A stretch of DNA of 47,954 nucleotides from JAPHTQ01 sp050299175 (GTDB lineage Bacteria; Pseudomonadota; Gammaproteobacteria; Thiohalomonadales; Thiohalomonadaceae), in NCBI GenBank assembly GCA_050299175.1, contig JBNKVM010000008.1, positions 1-47,954 of the forward strand. The letters are read 5' to 3'. The position numbers and the translations under genes were made by a program. The notes under the pieces were generated by a model. The model was given only the letters and a program-made list of their open reading frames with translations, was not told the origin of the DNA and did not search any database. Within the stretch, counting starts at the first letter, position 1; every line of letters begins with the position of its first letter. Shown piece after piece: positions 1 to 7,654 of the stretch.

Positions 1-223
1 TCATCGAGTCAATTGCCAAACGTTTAATGAACTGCAAATCCTCAGCCTGGAGCAGTTCTATACGATAAAAATCCTTCTCAACTGCAACATTAATCGGGTT
101 TGTTTGAAATGGAGAGCCTTTTCCTTCTCTCAGGCACCACAATTTTCCATCTGATGTCCATGGTTCTAAATATTTCCGCCATACATAATGATGTCGTCTT
201 TTTTTGATGGATGTTTCGGACAT
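1..223 (-). CDS. DUF4238-type protein, N-terminal fragment
   Basis: An open frame starts at an ATG at 223 on the minus strand and stays open for 74 codons to the window edge, so only the N-terminus is visible. The translation begins MSETSIKKRRHHYVWRKYLE, followed by PWTSDGKLWCLR and TNPINVAVEKDFYR. The HHYV..KYL opening followed by a W..DGK..CLR strand and a P.N.A.E.DFY segment is what I associate with DUF4238 proteins, a family of unknown function found mostly in accessory regions. The segment is visibly more AT-rich than the rest of the window, which suggests horizontal acquisition. No promoter or ribosome site is convincing. The family assignment is by eye only, and nothing can be said about the missing C-terminus. 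Confidence 0.55.
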   Translation of the reverse strand, partial: MSETSIKKRRHHYVWRKYLEPWTSDGKLWCLREGKGSPFQTNPINVAVEKDFYRIELLQAEDLQFIKRLAIDSM

Positions 224-667
224 ATATTTCTTGGTGTTAGTCGTTAGTGTATAACTACTTGGTAGTATCGATGAATGCTAGCTGATATGCATCATTTGCT
301 TAACGAAGCGGTTTTGGGTCCCGTAGACGCAGCCGAGCACTGGAGTCTGTTGAAGGAATAGCCCGTCTGCCACCCCCCTTCAACGGACGAAGCGCGCAGG
401 GCACCGCGTTAGCGGCAAGTCTTCGGGCGGCCTTCTCTTTGGTTACTTTCTCTTGGCCGCGCAAGAGAAAGTGACCTGCCGCGGGTCAGCCACCCGCTTT
501 AAATGCAGTCATCCGTCGCGTAGCGACACCGAATCGAAAGTGTTACCGATGTCCCTGGACCATCGCGGGGGCGAGTCCCCGCTTTCAAATGCCTTTATCC
601 GTCGCGTAGCGACACATTCCGATTCCGGCGAATGCCGGAATACCAATCAAACATCGCATTGCGACAC
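224..667. repeat. Repeat-rich non-coding stretch
   Basis: No gene is supported in this stretch between the DUF4238 fragment and cysG. It contains several self-complementary pieces: ACTTTCTCTT (445-454) facing AAGAGAAAGT (463-472) across an 8-base loop; GCGGGG (565-570) facing CCCCGC (577-582); ATTCCGGC (622-629) facing GCCGGAAT (634-641). The 18-base sequence TCCGTCGCGTAGCGACAC occurs at 512-529 and again at 598-615 and contains the palindrome GTCGC-GTA-GCGAC; a degenerate relative lies near 652-667. The block TTTGGTTACTTTCTCTTGG followed by the complementary arm resembles a dispersed non-coding repeat I have seen in many proteobacterial genomes. It looks like accumulated repeat debris rather than a gene. 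Confidence 0.6.
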
Positions 668-697
668 AAAAAAAGGGGAGCTAGCGCTCCCCTTTTT
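668..697 (-). terminator. Terminator overlapping the cysG stop codon
   Basis: GGGGAGC (675-681), loop TAGC, GCTCCCC (686-692), flanked by A7 on the left and T5 on the right, forms a rho-independent terminator for minus-strand transcription. The cysG stop codon (681-683) lies at the stem-loop junction, so the last codons of the gene form one arm. Confidence 0.85.
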
Positions 698-2087
698 CTA
701 TCATCAATTCCGATCGATACCAGTTCAACTTGTCGTGCAACTTCACCACGTTGCCGACGATGATCAACGTCGGCGGTTTGATCTCTTCACTGGCAATCAA
801 TTCAGGCATGGTTCCCAATGTTCCGGTAAACACCCGTTGCCGCGGTGTGGTGGCCTGTTGCACCAACGCCATCGGCAGGTCGGCGGGCATACCGTGTTCC
901 ATCAGTTTCTCGCAGATGATCGGCAGGCCCTTCAAACCCATGTAGAAAACGACGGTCTGGTTGGGTTGTGCCAACCCCTGCCAGTTGAGGTTCATGGTGC
1001 CGTCTTTCAGGTGACCGGTAACAAAGACCACTGCCTGCGAGTAATCGCGGTGGGTCAACGGAATACCGGCGTATGCCGAGGTACCCAGCGCCGCGGTGAT
1101 GCCAGGCACCACCTGGAAATTGACGCCGTTGGCGGTAAGGGTTTCGATGTCTTCGCCACCACGACCGAAGACGAACGGGTCGCCTCCCTTGAGGCGGCAG
1201 ACGCGTTTGCCTTCTTTCGCCAGATCCACCAGCAGCTGGTTGATCTGGTCCTGGGGGACGGAGTGGTTATCCCGCTCCTTGCCGACGTAGATGCGATGAG
1301 CATCGCGGCGGGTCAGTTCCAGTACCTCTTTGGAGATGAGACGGTCGTAGACAATGACATCGGCCTGCTGCATCAGGCGCAGGGCGCGGAAGGTCAGCAG
1401 ATCCGGATCGCCCGGGCCGCCGCCAATGAGATAAACTTCGCCGCTCTCGTCGGTCTTGCCCTGCTCGACCGCAATATTCAGCTCTTTTTCTGCCTCTTCG
1501 TCCTTACCGGCGAAGACCAGTTCGGCGATACGCCCCTGCAATACCCCTTCCCAGAAGATGCGACGGGCGTTGACGTTGGTAAAGCGTGCCTTGACCTTCT
1601 CGCGGAAGCCATCGACCATTGATGCCAGTCGGCCGTAGGCGGAAGGGATGGTCGATTCCAGATGGGTACGGAGCAGACGTGCCAGCACCGGTGAAGCTCC
1701 GCCGGTGGAAACGGCGATCTGTACCGGGCTACGGTCGATGATCGACGGCATGATAAAGCTGCACAGATCCGGGTTATCGACCACGTTGACTGGAAGCTGT
1801 CTTGCGTGGGCAAGCTCGGAGACGCTGCGGTTAACCGCTTCATCGTCGGTGGCAGCGATCACCAGCACCACGCCGTCGAGATCGCTCTCGTTGAACTCGC
1901 CCTGGCGATGGGACATCTCCCCCTGGTCGACCAGCGCTTTCAGCTCGTCGGTCAGCTCGGGGCTAACCAGGGTAATCGCGGCACCTGCCTGCATCAGCAA
2001 CGATGCCTTGCGCTCGGCCACCTCACCACCGCCGACCACCAGGCAGCGCTGACCGCGCACGTTCATGAATATTGGTAAAAATTCCAT
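681..2087 (-). CDS. cysG: Siroheme synthase, multifunctional
   Basis: CysG converts uroporphyrinogen III to siroheme, the cofactor of sulfite and nitrite reductases, in the cytoplasm. The 468-residue product has the family's full fused layout. Residues 1-210 are the precorrin-2 dehydrogenase/ferrochelatase part, with a CLVVGGGEVAERKA dinucleotide-binding loop, a VVDNPDLC segment around residue 103 and AVSTGGASPV around 126. Residues about 217-460 are the uroporphyrinogen methyltransferase, with YLIGGGPGDPDLLT, RLKGGDPFVFGRGGED and VPGITAALGTSAYAGIPLTHR. Length matches E. coli CysG. The ATG start at 2087 has a weak GAAG upstream. In Pseudomonas this gene directly follows serS; here a plus-strand rhodanese gene lies between them, so cysG has its own promoter region in 2088-2326. 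Confidence 0.97.
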   Translation of the reverse strand: MEFLPIFMNVRGQRCLVVGGGEVAERKASLLMQAGAAITLVSPELTDELKALVDQGEMSHRQGEFNESDLDGVVLVIAATDDEAVNRSVSELAHARQLPVNVVDNPDLCSFIMPSIIDRSPVQIAVSTGGASPVLARLLRTHLESTIPSAYGRLASMVDGFREKVKARFTNVNARRIFWEGVLQGRIAELVFAGKDEEAEKELNIAVEQGKTDESGEVYLIGGGPGDPDLLTFRALRLMQQADVIVYDRLISKEVLELTRRDAHRIYVGKERDNHSVPQDQINQLLVDLAKEGKRVCRLKGGDPFVFGRGGEDIETLTANGVNFQVVPGITAALGTSAYAGIPLTHRDYSQAVVFVTGHLKDGTMNLNWQGLAQPNQTVVFYMGLKGLPIICEKLMEHGMPADLPMALVQQATTPRQRVFTGTLGTMPELIASEEIKPPTLIIVGNVVKLHDKLNWYRSELMIEKGER

Positions 2088-2221
2088 CGCTTCAATTTGT
2101 TATCCGTTGGCGAGAGGCCGCATAGTGTACCCGTTCCCGTTCGATTTGGCACGAGGCCAGCGCTCACAATTGGGTCCCACACTGGCCAGAAACCATATAG
2201 AATGTGGGCCTGCGCCAGAAA

Positions 2222-2276
2222 TGCAACAATGTGTGACCCGGGTCATGCAACAGGAACCCCCCTCAGCGCATATACT
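2222..2276 (+). promoter_or_regulatory. Candidate CRP-like operator and -10 element
   Basis: TGTGA-CCCGGG-TCATG (2232-2247) contains the perfect 12-bp palindrome TGACCCGGGTCA (2234-2245) and fits the CRP pattern TGTGA-N6-TCACA at 8 of 10 positions. The heptamer TGCAACA flanks it at 2222-2228 and 2246-2252. A good -10 hexamer TATACT lies at 2271-2276 with no recognisable -35, and the palindrome centre is about 43 bases upstream of the expected start, close to a class II activator position. The regulator identity is inferred. Confidence 0.4.
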
Positions 2277-2326
2277 GTGCAAACATAAGACAGAATTGGC
2301 AGGAAAGAAAAAAAACAAGGACTTCC

Positions 2327-3115
2327 ATGAAAACGTATCGTAATTATCTACTTATCGCCGTTTTACTCGCTGTATCGCTGTTTGCCACCGAGCTACAAGC
2401 CGCCGAAGAATTCCCCCACCGTGCTCTCTTTCCCAAGGTTCCGACCATTGAGTTAGACAGCCTCTTTCAACAATATGACAAAGTCATTATTTTCGATGTC
2501 CGTAGCGGTTACGAATACGAGACCCTGCATATTAAGGACGCTCGCCATCTGGCGCTGAACGACAGGGAATTCGGGCCTACCCTGAAAAACCTGCGCAAGG
2601 AAGATACCCGCCCGTTTATCTTCTACTGCAACGGCCACACCTGCAAGAAGTCCTACGAAGCCGCGCAAAAGGCAATGAAATATGATGTAAAGAATGTCTA
2701 TGCCTTCGATGCCGGAATCTTTTCCTGGACCAAGGCTCACCCCGACATGGCAGTATTATTAGGAAAGAGTCCGGTCAATCCAAAATCACTTATCAGCAAA
2801 GAACAACTCAAAGCACATATGCTAAAGCCGGAGGCATTCGGCACGCGTGTCGGCAATGACACCATCGTGCTGGATATTCGCGATGCCAATCAAAAAAGCG
2901 CTATCAATCTCTTCCCTATGCAACAGCATTCGGTACCCCTGGACAACAAAAAGCTGGAAACCTACGTCAAACAGGCCAAGACATCTGGCCAAACACTGCT
3001 GATTTATGATGCGGTGGGTAAACAGGTTCGCTGGCTTCAATACTATCTGGAAGCGGAACGTGTACCGAGCTACTACTTCATGGAGGGCGGAGCTCAGGCA
3101 TTCCTCAACTATTGA
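2327..3115 (+). CDS. Exported tandem rhodanese-like protein
   Basis: The 262-residue product starts with a signal peptide (basic MKTYRNY, hydrophobic LLIAVLLAVSLFA, cleavage likely after LQA near residue 25), so it probably acts in the periplasm. Residues about 40-150 form a rhodanese domain with VIIFDVRSGYEYETLHIKDA and the active-site loop CNGHTC, whose first Cys (101) is in the catalytic position. Residues about 160-262 look like a second rhodanese fold (VLDIRDANQKSAINL, LLIYDAVGKQVRW, YYFMEGGAQAF) in which the loop has Asp instead of Cys, so that half should be catalytically dead. Rhodaneses handle sulfane sulfur, but the actual substrate is unknown. It is a single gene, divergent from cysG, with ribosome site AAGGA before the ATG and a strong shared terminator after it. 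Confidence 0.85.
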   Translation: MKTYRNYLLIAVLLAVSLFATELQAAEEFPHRALFPKVPTIELDSLFQQYDKVIIFDVRSGYEYETLHIKDARHLALNDREFGPTLKNLRKEDTRPFIFYCNGHTCKKSYEAAQKAMKYDVKNVYAFDAGIFSWTKAHPDMAVLLGKSPVNPKSLISKEQLKAHMLKPEAFGTRVGNDTIVLDIRDANQKSAINLFPMQQHSVPLDNKKLETYVKQAKTSGQTLLIYDAVGKQVRWLQYYLEAERVPSYYFMEGGAQAFLNY

Positions 3116-3133
3116 GTCCGTCTGAACAGAAAC

Positions 3134-3161
3134 AAAAAAGCGGGGCATGCCCCGCTTTTTT
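3134..3161. terminator. Bidirectional terminator
   Basis: A6-GCGGGGCATGCCCCGC-T6 is a perfect palindromic stem with A and T tracts on both sides. It serves the rhodanese gene on the plus strand and serS on the minus strand, whose stop codon is 7 bases away. Confidence 0.93.
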
Positions 3162-3167
3162 AATGTG

Positions 3168-4451
3168 TTAACAACCCGGTTCAAGCCGCTGCAGACCGCC
3201 CATATACGGCTGCAATACATCGGGGACGGTAACCGAACCGTCCGCCTGCTGATAGTTCTCCAGGATCGCCACCATGGTACGACCGACGGCCAGACCGGAA
3301 CCGTTGATGGTGTGGACCAGCTCCGGCTTTTTCGTTTCAGGGTTACGCCAGCGAGCCTGCATCCGCCGCGCCTGGAAATCGCGGAAGTTGGAGCAGGAAG
3401 AGATCTCACGATACTTGCCCTGCCCCGGCAGCCACACCTCCAGGTCGTAGGTCTTGCAGGAGGAGAAGCCGATATCACCGGCGCAGAGATTCATTACCCG
3501 GTAAGGCAGGCCCAGCATCTGCAACACCTTCTCCGCGTGGCCGGTCAGTTCCTCCAGCGCCTCGAAAGATTTTTCCGGATGAACGATTTGCACCAGCTCC
3601 ACCTTTTCGAACTGGTGCTGGCGAATCATGCCGCGGGTATCTTTGCCATAGGAACCGGCCTCGCTACGGAAACAGGGAGTATGCGCCGCAAAACGCAGCG
3701 GCAGACGTTCCGCCTCAATGATCTCGTCACGCACCATATTGGTTACGGGGACCTCTGCGGTGGGGATCAGGTAGTAACCGTGCTCGCCGGTAAGGCCGAA
3801 CAGATCCTCTTCAAACTTGGGCAACTGGCCGGTACCACGCAGGGAATCGGCGTTAACCATATAGGGCACGTAGCTCTCGCGATAACCGTGCTCACCCGTG
3901 TGCAGATCGAGCATGAACTGGATCAGGGCACGGTGCATCCTGGCCAGAGGACCGGTCATCACGGCAAAGCGGGAGCCGGTGAGCTTTGCCGCGGTATCGA
4001 AATCCAGGCCACCAAGGCGTTGGCCGACATCGACATGATCCTGTGGTTCGAAATCGAACTGACGCGGCTCACCCCACTGACGCACCTCGACGTTGTCGTT
4101 CTCATCCTTGCCGTCAGGGACACTGGCATCGGGGATATTCGGCACCCCCAGCAGGATCGCATTCAATTCTTCCTGCAGTGCCGCCAGCCTGGTCTCTGCC
4201 TCTTTCAGCCGATCGCCGAGATCGGCCACCGCATCCAGCAACGGCTGGATATCCTCGCCACTGGCCTTGGCCTTGCCGATAGCCTTGGAACGCTGGTTGC
4301 GTTCGTTCTGCAACTCCTGAGTCTGCACCTGCAGGGTCTTGCGTTCAGCCTCCAGTGCACTGATGACTGCGTTGTCGAGTTCAAAACCTCGACGCGCCAA
4401 CTGCTGAGCGGTTTCTTCAAGTTCGCTGCGGAACAAGCGGGGATCTAACAT
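3168..4451 (-). CDS. serS: Seryl-tRNA synthetase
   Basis: SerRS charges tRNA-Ser, and tRNA-Sec where present, with serine. The 427-residue protein has the expected N-terminal coiled-coil arm (residues about 30-110, with ISALEAERKTLQVQTQELQN and LKEAETRLAALQEELN) that grips the long variable arm of tRNA-Ser. A class II catalytic core follows, with motif 2 around FRSEAGSYGKDTRGM, the EISSCSNFRDFQARRM segment and motif 3 around NGSGLAVGRTMVAILE. Length and order are standard. It begins 28 bases after the DUF190 stop, so it may be cotranscribed with crcB and the DUF190 gene. No T-box or other leader is visible upstream. Confidence 0.97.
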   Translation of the reverse strand: MLDPRLFRSELEETAQQLARRGFELDNAVISALEAERKTLQVQTQELQNERNQRSKAIGKAKASGEDIQPLLDAVADLGDRLKEAETRLAALQEELNAILLGVPNIPDASVPDGKDENDNVEVRQWGEPRQFDFEPQDHVDVGQRLGGLDFDTAAKLTGSRFAVMTGPLARMHRALIQFMLDLHTGEHGYRESYVPYMVNADSLRGTGQLPKFEEDLFGLTGEHGYYLIPTAEVPVTNMVRDEIIEAERLPLRFAAHTPCFRSEAGSYGKDTRGMIRQHQFEKVELVQIVHPEKSFEALEELTGHAEKVLQMLGLPYRVMNLCAGDIGFSSCKTYDLEVWLPGQGKYREISSCSNFRDFQARRMQARWRNPETKKPELVHTINGSGLAVGRTMVAILENYQQADGSVTVPDVLQPYMGGLQRLEPGC

Positions 4452-4479
4452 GGGTTTCTCTGCCTTGCCTTATTGTTTG

Positions 4480-4782
4480 CTATTCGTTGATCCGGGCATT
4501 CCAGCTAAGGATATGCCCCGGTTTAATAATATTGCTCAGATGTTCAATGATTTCGGCGGCCTTTTCCGGAGCGTCAAAAAACTCCACCACCAGGGGTAGA
4601 TCCAGCGAAAGGTCGATCAGCTTGCTGGTGTGCAGCTTACCTGAATCGCCAAATCCCGCGATGGCACGAAACACACTCACGCCCCGCACATGCTCCCAGT
4701 CATGCAACCGTTTGAGCAAGTTATCAAGTTGCGCCTGACCTTCACTGATATAGATCCGTACTACCGTCACTTCATTCGCCAT
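4480..4782 (-). CDS. DUF190 family protein
   Basis: This is a small 100-residue cytoplasmic protein with VTVVRIYISEGQAQLDNLL at the N-terminus, a central VSVFRAIAGFGDSG loop and LPLVVEFFDAPEKAAEII near the C-terminus. This pattern is typical of DUF190, a PII-like ferredoxin-fold family often encoded next to crcB. Its start lies one base after the crcB stop, so the two are almost certainly one transcript and probably translationally coupled. A role in regulating or assisting the fluoride channel is inferred from this association; no biochemical function is established to my knowledge. Confidence 0.85.
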   Translation of the reverse strand: MANEVTVVRIYISEGQAQLDNLLKRLHDWEHVRGVSVFRAIAGFGDSGKLHTSKLIDLSLDLPLVVEFFDAPEKAAEIIEHLSNIIKPGHILSWNARINE

Positions 4783-4783
4783 C

Positions 4784-5155
4784 TCACTGCCTCCCGAGCA
4801 TCACGCCAACCCAAGCGCCCAACAGGCACAGCAGGACGCTCGCCAGCACGTTGCTGAATGCCTTGAACAATTCCCCGTCCTCAAGCAGGTTTAGGGTCTC
4901 GATGGAAAAGGTGGAAAAGGTGGTCAACGCGCCTAACAGGCCAACCATGAGGAACGCCCGCCATTCGGGAGCGCTGATCATGCGTTCCACCAGCAGGGCG
5001 AAGCAGAGGCCCATCACCAGTGAACCGAAGACATTGACCACCAGCGTGCCATAAGGGAAGTCACGCCCCAACATGGCGTAGACCCAGCCAGAAATCAGAA
5101 AGCGCAATACCGCGCCCGTCGCACCACCGACAGCGATAAGCAGGATCTGACTCAT
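4784..5155 (-). CDS. crcB: Fluoride channel CrcB/Fluc
   Basis: CrcB forms a dual-topology dimeric inner-membrane channel that exports fluoride. The 123-residue protein has four hydrophobic segments and the family motifs GGATGAVLRFLISG near the N-terminus, GTLVVNVFGS (with the conserved pore Asn) around residue 40, and GALTTFSTFSIE around residue 76, which carries the Phe residues of the ion pathway. Length is standard. I looked for a fluoride riboswitch in the 77 bases upstream and did not find a convincing one. Transcription may also come from the GGDEF-EAL gene upstream, although a hairpin separates them. Confidence 0.95.
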   Translation of the reverse strand: MSQILLIAVGGATGAVLRFLISGWVYAMLGRDFPYGTLVVNVFGSLVMGLCFALLVERMISAPEWRAFLMVGLLGALTTFSTFSIETLNLLEDGELFKAFSNVLASVLLCLLGAWVGVMLGRQ

Positions 5156-5209
5156 GGGAATTGTCTATAGAATGGCACCATAAGGGCGCATTCTACCCAA
5201 CTGCGCGGC

Positions 5210-5230
5210 GGCTGGCATCACCTGCCAGCC
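5210..5230 (-). terminator. Hairpin after GGDEF-EAL gene
   Basis: GGCTGGCA (5210-5217) and TGCCAGCC (5223-5230) form a perfect 8-bp stem two bases after the stop codon of the upstream minus-strand gene. There is no T-tract, so it may be a weak or rho-dependent terminator or an RNA-stabilising hairpin. Confidence 0.5.
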
Positions 5231-5232
5231 TA

Positions 5233-7593
5233 TTATGCTCTTTTCCGGCTCTTACACTCCTGCAAGCGCCGGATAAAATCCTCCTCGGGCATGGGACGAT
5301 CGAGGAGAAATCCCTGAAACAGGTAGCAACCCTTGTTGGAAAGGGCCTCGAGTTGATCATGCTCCTCCACCCCTTCGGCAATCACCTCGAGATCAAGATG
5401 CTGGGTCATACCGATGATGGTCTCGACGATCGCCAGACTGCTCTGGTCATGGGGAATGTCACGGACGAAAGACTGATCAATTTTCAGCTGGTCGAGCGGC
5501 AATTTGCGCAGGTAGGCGAGGGAGGAGTATCCCGTGCCGAAATCGTCGAGGGAAAAACGCACGCCCAACTGCTTTAACTTGCGCATTTTCAGCGCTACCC
5601 CGTCGATGTCATCGAGCAGGATATTCTCCGTCAACTCCAGTTCCAGGCGCGAAGCCTCGATACCGCTATGCTCAATCACCTCATGCACCTGGGTGACAAA
5701 TTCCGGCTGACGGAATTGATAGGGACTGACGTTGACTGACAGTCGGGGAAGGTAGTTGGGCTCCTCCGGATCGGCACAACGCCGTAACATCTCACACCCC
5801 TGATGCAATACCCACTCCCCGATATGAAGAATAATGCCACTCTCTTCCGCGACGGCGATGAATGCCTGCGGCTGAACCAGGCCATGGGTCGGATGTTGCC
5901 AGCGTAATAATGCCTCGGCGCCGACAATCGCACCACTTTTGTCGTATTGAGGTTGATAGTAAAGCTCAAGTTGTTGCCGCCGTATGGCCTGGCGCAGATC
6001 GTTCTGCATTGCCAGACGCTCCTCGGCGATTAGCTGCATACTCGGCAGGAAAAACTGGGTGTTATTGCGTCCTGACTCCTTGGCCCGATACATCGCTGCA
6101 TCCGCCTGTTTCATAATAGCGTCGGCGTCATCGCTGTTAATCGGGAACATGGCAATACCGATACTAGTGGTCACCTGCAGGCGATGACCACTGAGGACAA
6201 AGGGCAATGAAAGCCGCTGGTGAATCTTGTCGGCGATGTGACGAATGATATTCACTGCACGCTCAGAATCGCCGGGCAGCCCTCCCAGCAGCACGACGAA
6301 TTCATCCCCCCCCATTCTTGCCGCGGTGTCCTCACGACGAATCGCTCCCTTAAGACGTACCGCCATCTCCTTGAGTAGCGTATCGCCACTGGCATGCCCC
6401 AGCGTATCGTTGATCATCTTGAATTGATCCAGATCGAGGAATACCAGCGCACCCATTTTGTTGTGACGACGGGCATGGACGACAGCCTGTTCCAGCCGAT
6501 CCTCGACCAACACCCGATTGGGCAATCCGGTAAGGCTGTCGTAAAACGCCTGTCGCTCCAGTTGCGCTTCAGCTTTTTTCCGCGCCGCGATATTGCTGAA
6601 ACTCACCACCGCCCCGGAAACAACACCATCCCGTAAAACCGGTGTGCTGCGATATTCGACGGGAAAAGCCGTACCATCCTTGCGCCACAGTACTTCATCG
6701 GTCAGATGCTGCGTCACCCCTTCTACCAGGGTCGATTCCATTGGACACTCGTCGCTCGGATAAAAACTACCGTCTTTGTGACACTGGTGAATCATGCCGT
6801 GCATCGGCTTACCAATTAACTCATGAATTTCATAACCGAGCATGGCCGCCGCTGCAGGATTGACGAAGATGGTCACACCGTCCTTATCGGTGCCGAAGAT
6901 ACCCTCGGACACCGACTCCAACAGCAGACGATTCTGCTCGGTGCTATCACGCAAATCCTGTAGCGTTTTTTCCAATGCCAGACGCGATGTCAACGCGGTA
7001 AGAATCGTCGAATAACCTCGTGAGGAACTGATATTCACCACCAGAAAAACTAACGCAACAACCGGTGCCACCAGCATCGCCGAGTCCCCCCCCTCGAAAA
7101 CCAGGCGCGCAATAACAGGCAACAGCGTTAATGCAAGAAATGAGTGAACCGCCAGTGGGAAAGAGGAAATTGTCGAGGAAGAACCGGCAGCGATAGAGAT
7201 AACGATAAATACCAGTACGATCTGGTGCAACAGATCGCCGACAGGGAACAATAGAAACGAGGCACTGCCCCACACGAGCCCCGAGAGAAAAATGCCCAAA
7301 AGATTGTGCTGTAACCAAAGTTGATCGTTATGGGTATCCTGCTCATCACGCCGTGCATAGGCGACGTGCCAATACCAGCGCAGCAGCACCAGTAACAGCA
7401 CGGCCACAAGCCATAACGCGACATTCTCCAGCGGCACCACGCCAAACTGAAGCATGGCCAGCGCAAAGGCATGGATAAGAATGGTCAGCAGCGAGAGCGG
7501 TAGCGCGCGGTAAAGAATATTGACCTGCTCCCGCCGCAGACGTTGCGGGTCAACGACGGCCAGTCGACTCGATATTGGGGGTTCGATAAACAC
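5233..7593 (-). CDS. Membrane PAS-GGDEF-EAL cyclic-di-GMP protein
   Basis: The 786-residue protein has an N-terminal membrane sensor region with about six hydrophobic segments (residues 28-190), a short coiled linker, a PAS domain (about 217-335, with GIFGTDKDGVTIFVNPAAAAMLGYE), a GGDEF domain (about 348-510) and an EAL domain (about 535-780). The diguanylate cyclase signature GGDEF is intact at 428-432. The phosphodiesterase signature is intact as EALLRW at 560-565, with DDFGTGYSSLAYL further on, so both activities are possible. The start is a GTG at 7593 with AGGGA seven bases upstream. The gene sits between rarA and crcB, a place where it is not part of the usual conserved order, so it looks like a lineage-specific insertion. 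The signal sensed is unknown. Confidence 0.93.
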   Translation of the reverse strand: MFIEPPISSRLAVVDPQRLRREQVNILYRALPLSLLTILIHAFALAMLQFGVVPLENVALWLVAVLLLVLLRWYWHVAYARRDEQDTHNDQLWLQHNLLGIFLSGLVWGSASFLLFPVGDLLHQIVLVFIVISIAAGSSSTISSFPLAVHSFLALTLLPVIARLVFEGGDSAMLVAPVVALVFLVVNISSSRGYSTILTALTSRLALEKTLQDLRDSTEQNRLLLESVSEGIFGTDKDGVTIFVNPAAAAMLGYEIHELIGKPMHGMIHQCHKDGSFYPSDECPMESTLVEGVTQHLTDEVLWRKDGTAFPVEYRSTPVLRDGVVSGAVVSFSNIAARKKAEAQLERQAFYDSLTGLPNRVLVEDRLEQAVVHARRHNKMGALVFLDLDQFKMINDTLGHASGDTLLKEMAVRLKGAIRREDTAARMGGDEFVVLLGGLPGDSERAVNIIRHIADKIHQRLSLPFVLSGHRLQVTTSIGIAMFPINSDDADAIMKQADAAMYRAKESGRNNTQFFLPSMQLIAEERLAMQNDLRQAIRRQQLELYYQPQYDKSGAIVGAEALLRWQHPTHGLVQPQAFIAVAEESGIILHIGEWVLHQGCEMLRRCADPEEPNYLPRLSVNVSPYQFRQPEFVTQVHEVIEHSGIEASRLELELTENILLDDIDGVALKMRKLKQLGVRFSLDDFGTGYSSLAYLRKLPLDQLKIDQSFVRDIPHDQSSLAIVETIIGMTQHLDLEVIAEGVEEHDQLEALSNKGCYLFQGFLLDRPMPEEDFIRRLQECKSRKRA

Positions 7594-7654
7594 GTGTAAT
7601 TCCCTCTACAGACCTGCTCCCTGACACCATCTTCGGGATGGCGGTGTAGTGCAA

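Noticed and set aside
453..1622. 389-codon plus-strand open frame across cysG
   Set aside because: It lies antisense to cysG, has no recognisable domain and begins in repeat DNA; it is a by-product of G+C-rich codon use.
4452..4479. T-box leader for serS
   Set aside because: Only 28 bases separate serS from the preceding gene, too few for a T-box, and the lineage rarely uses them.
5156..5232. Fluoride riboswitch in front of crcB
   Set aside because: The only GGTGATG is the loop side of the hairpin after the upstream gene; the pseudoknot pattern of the riboswitch is not present.
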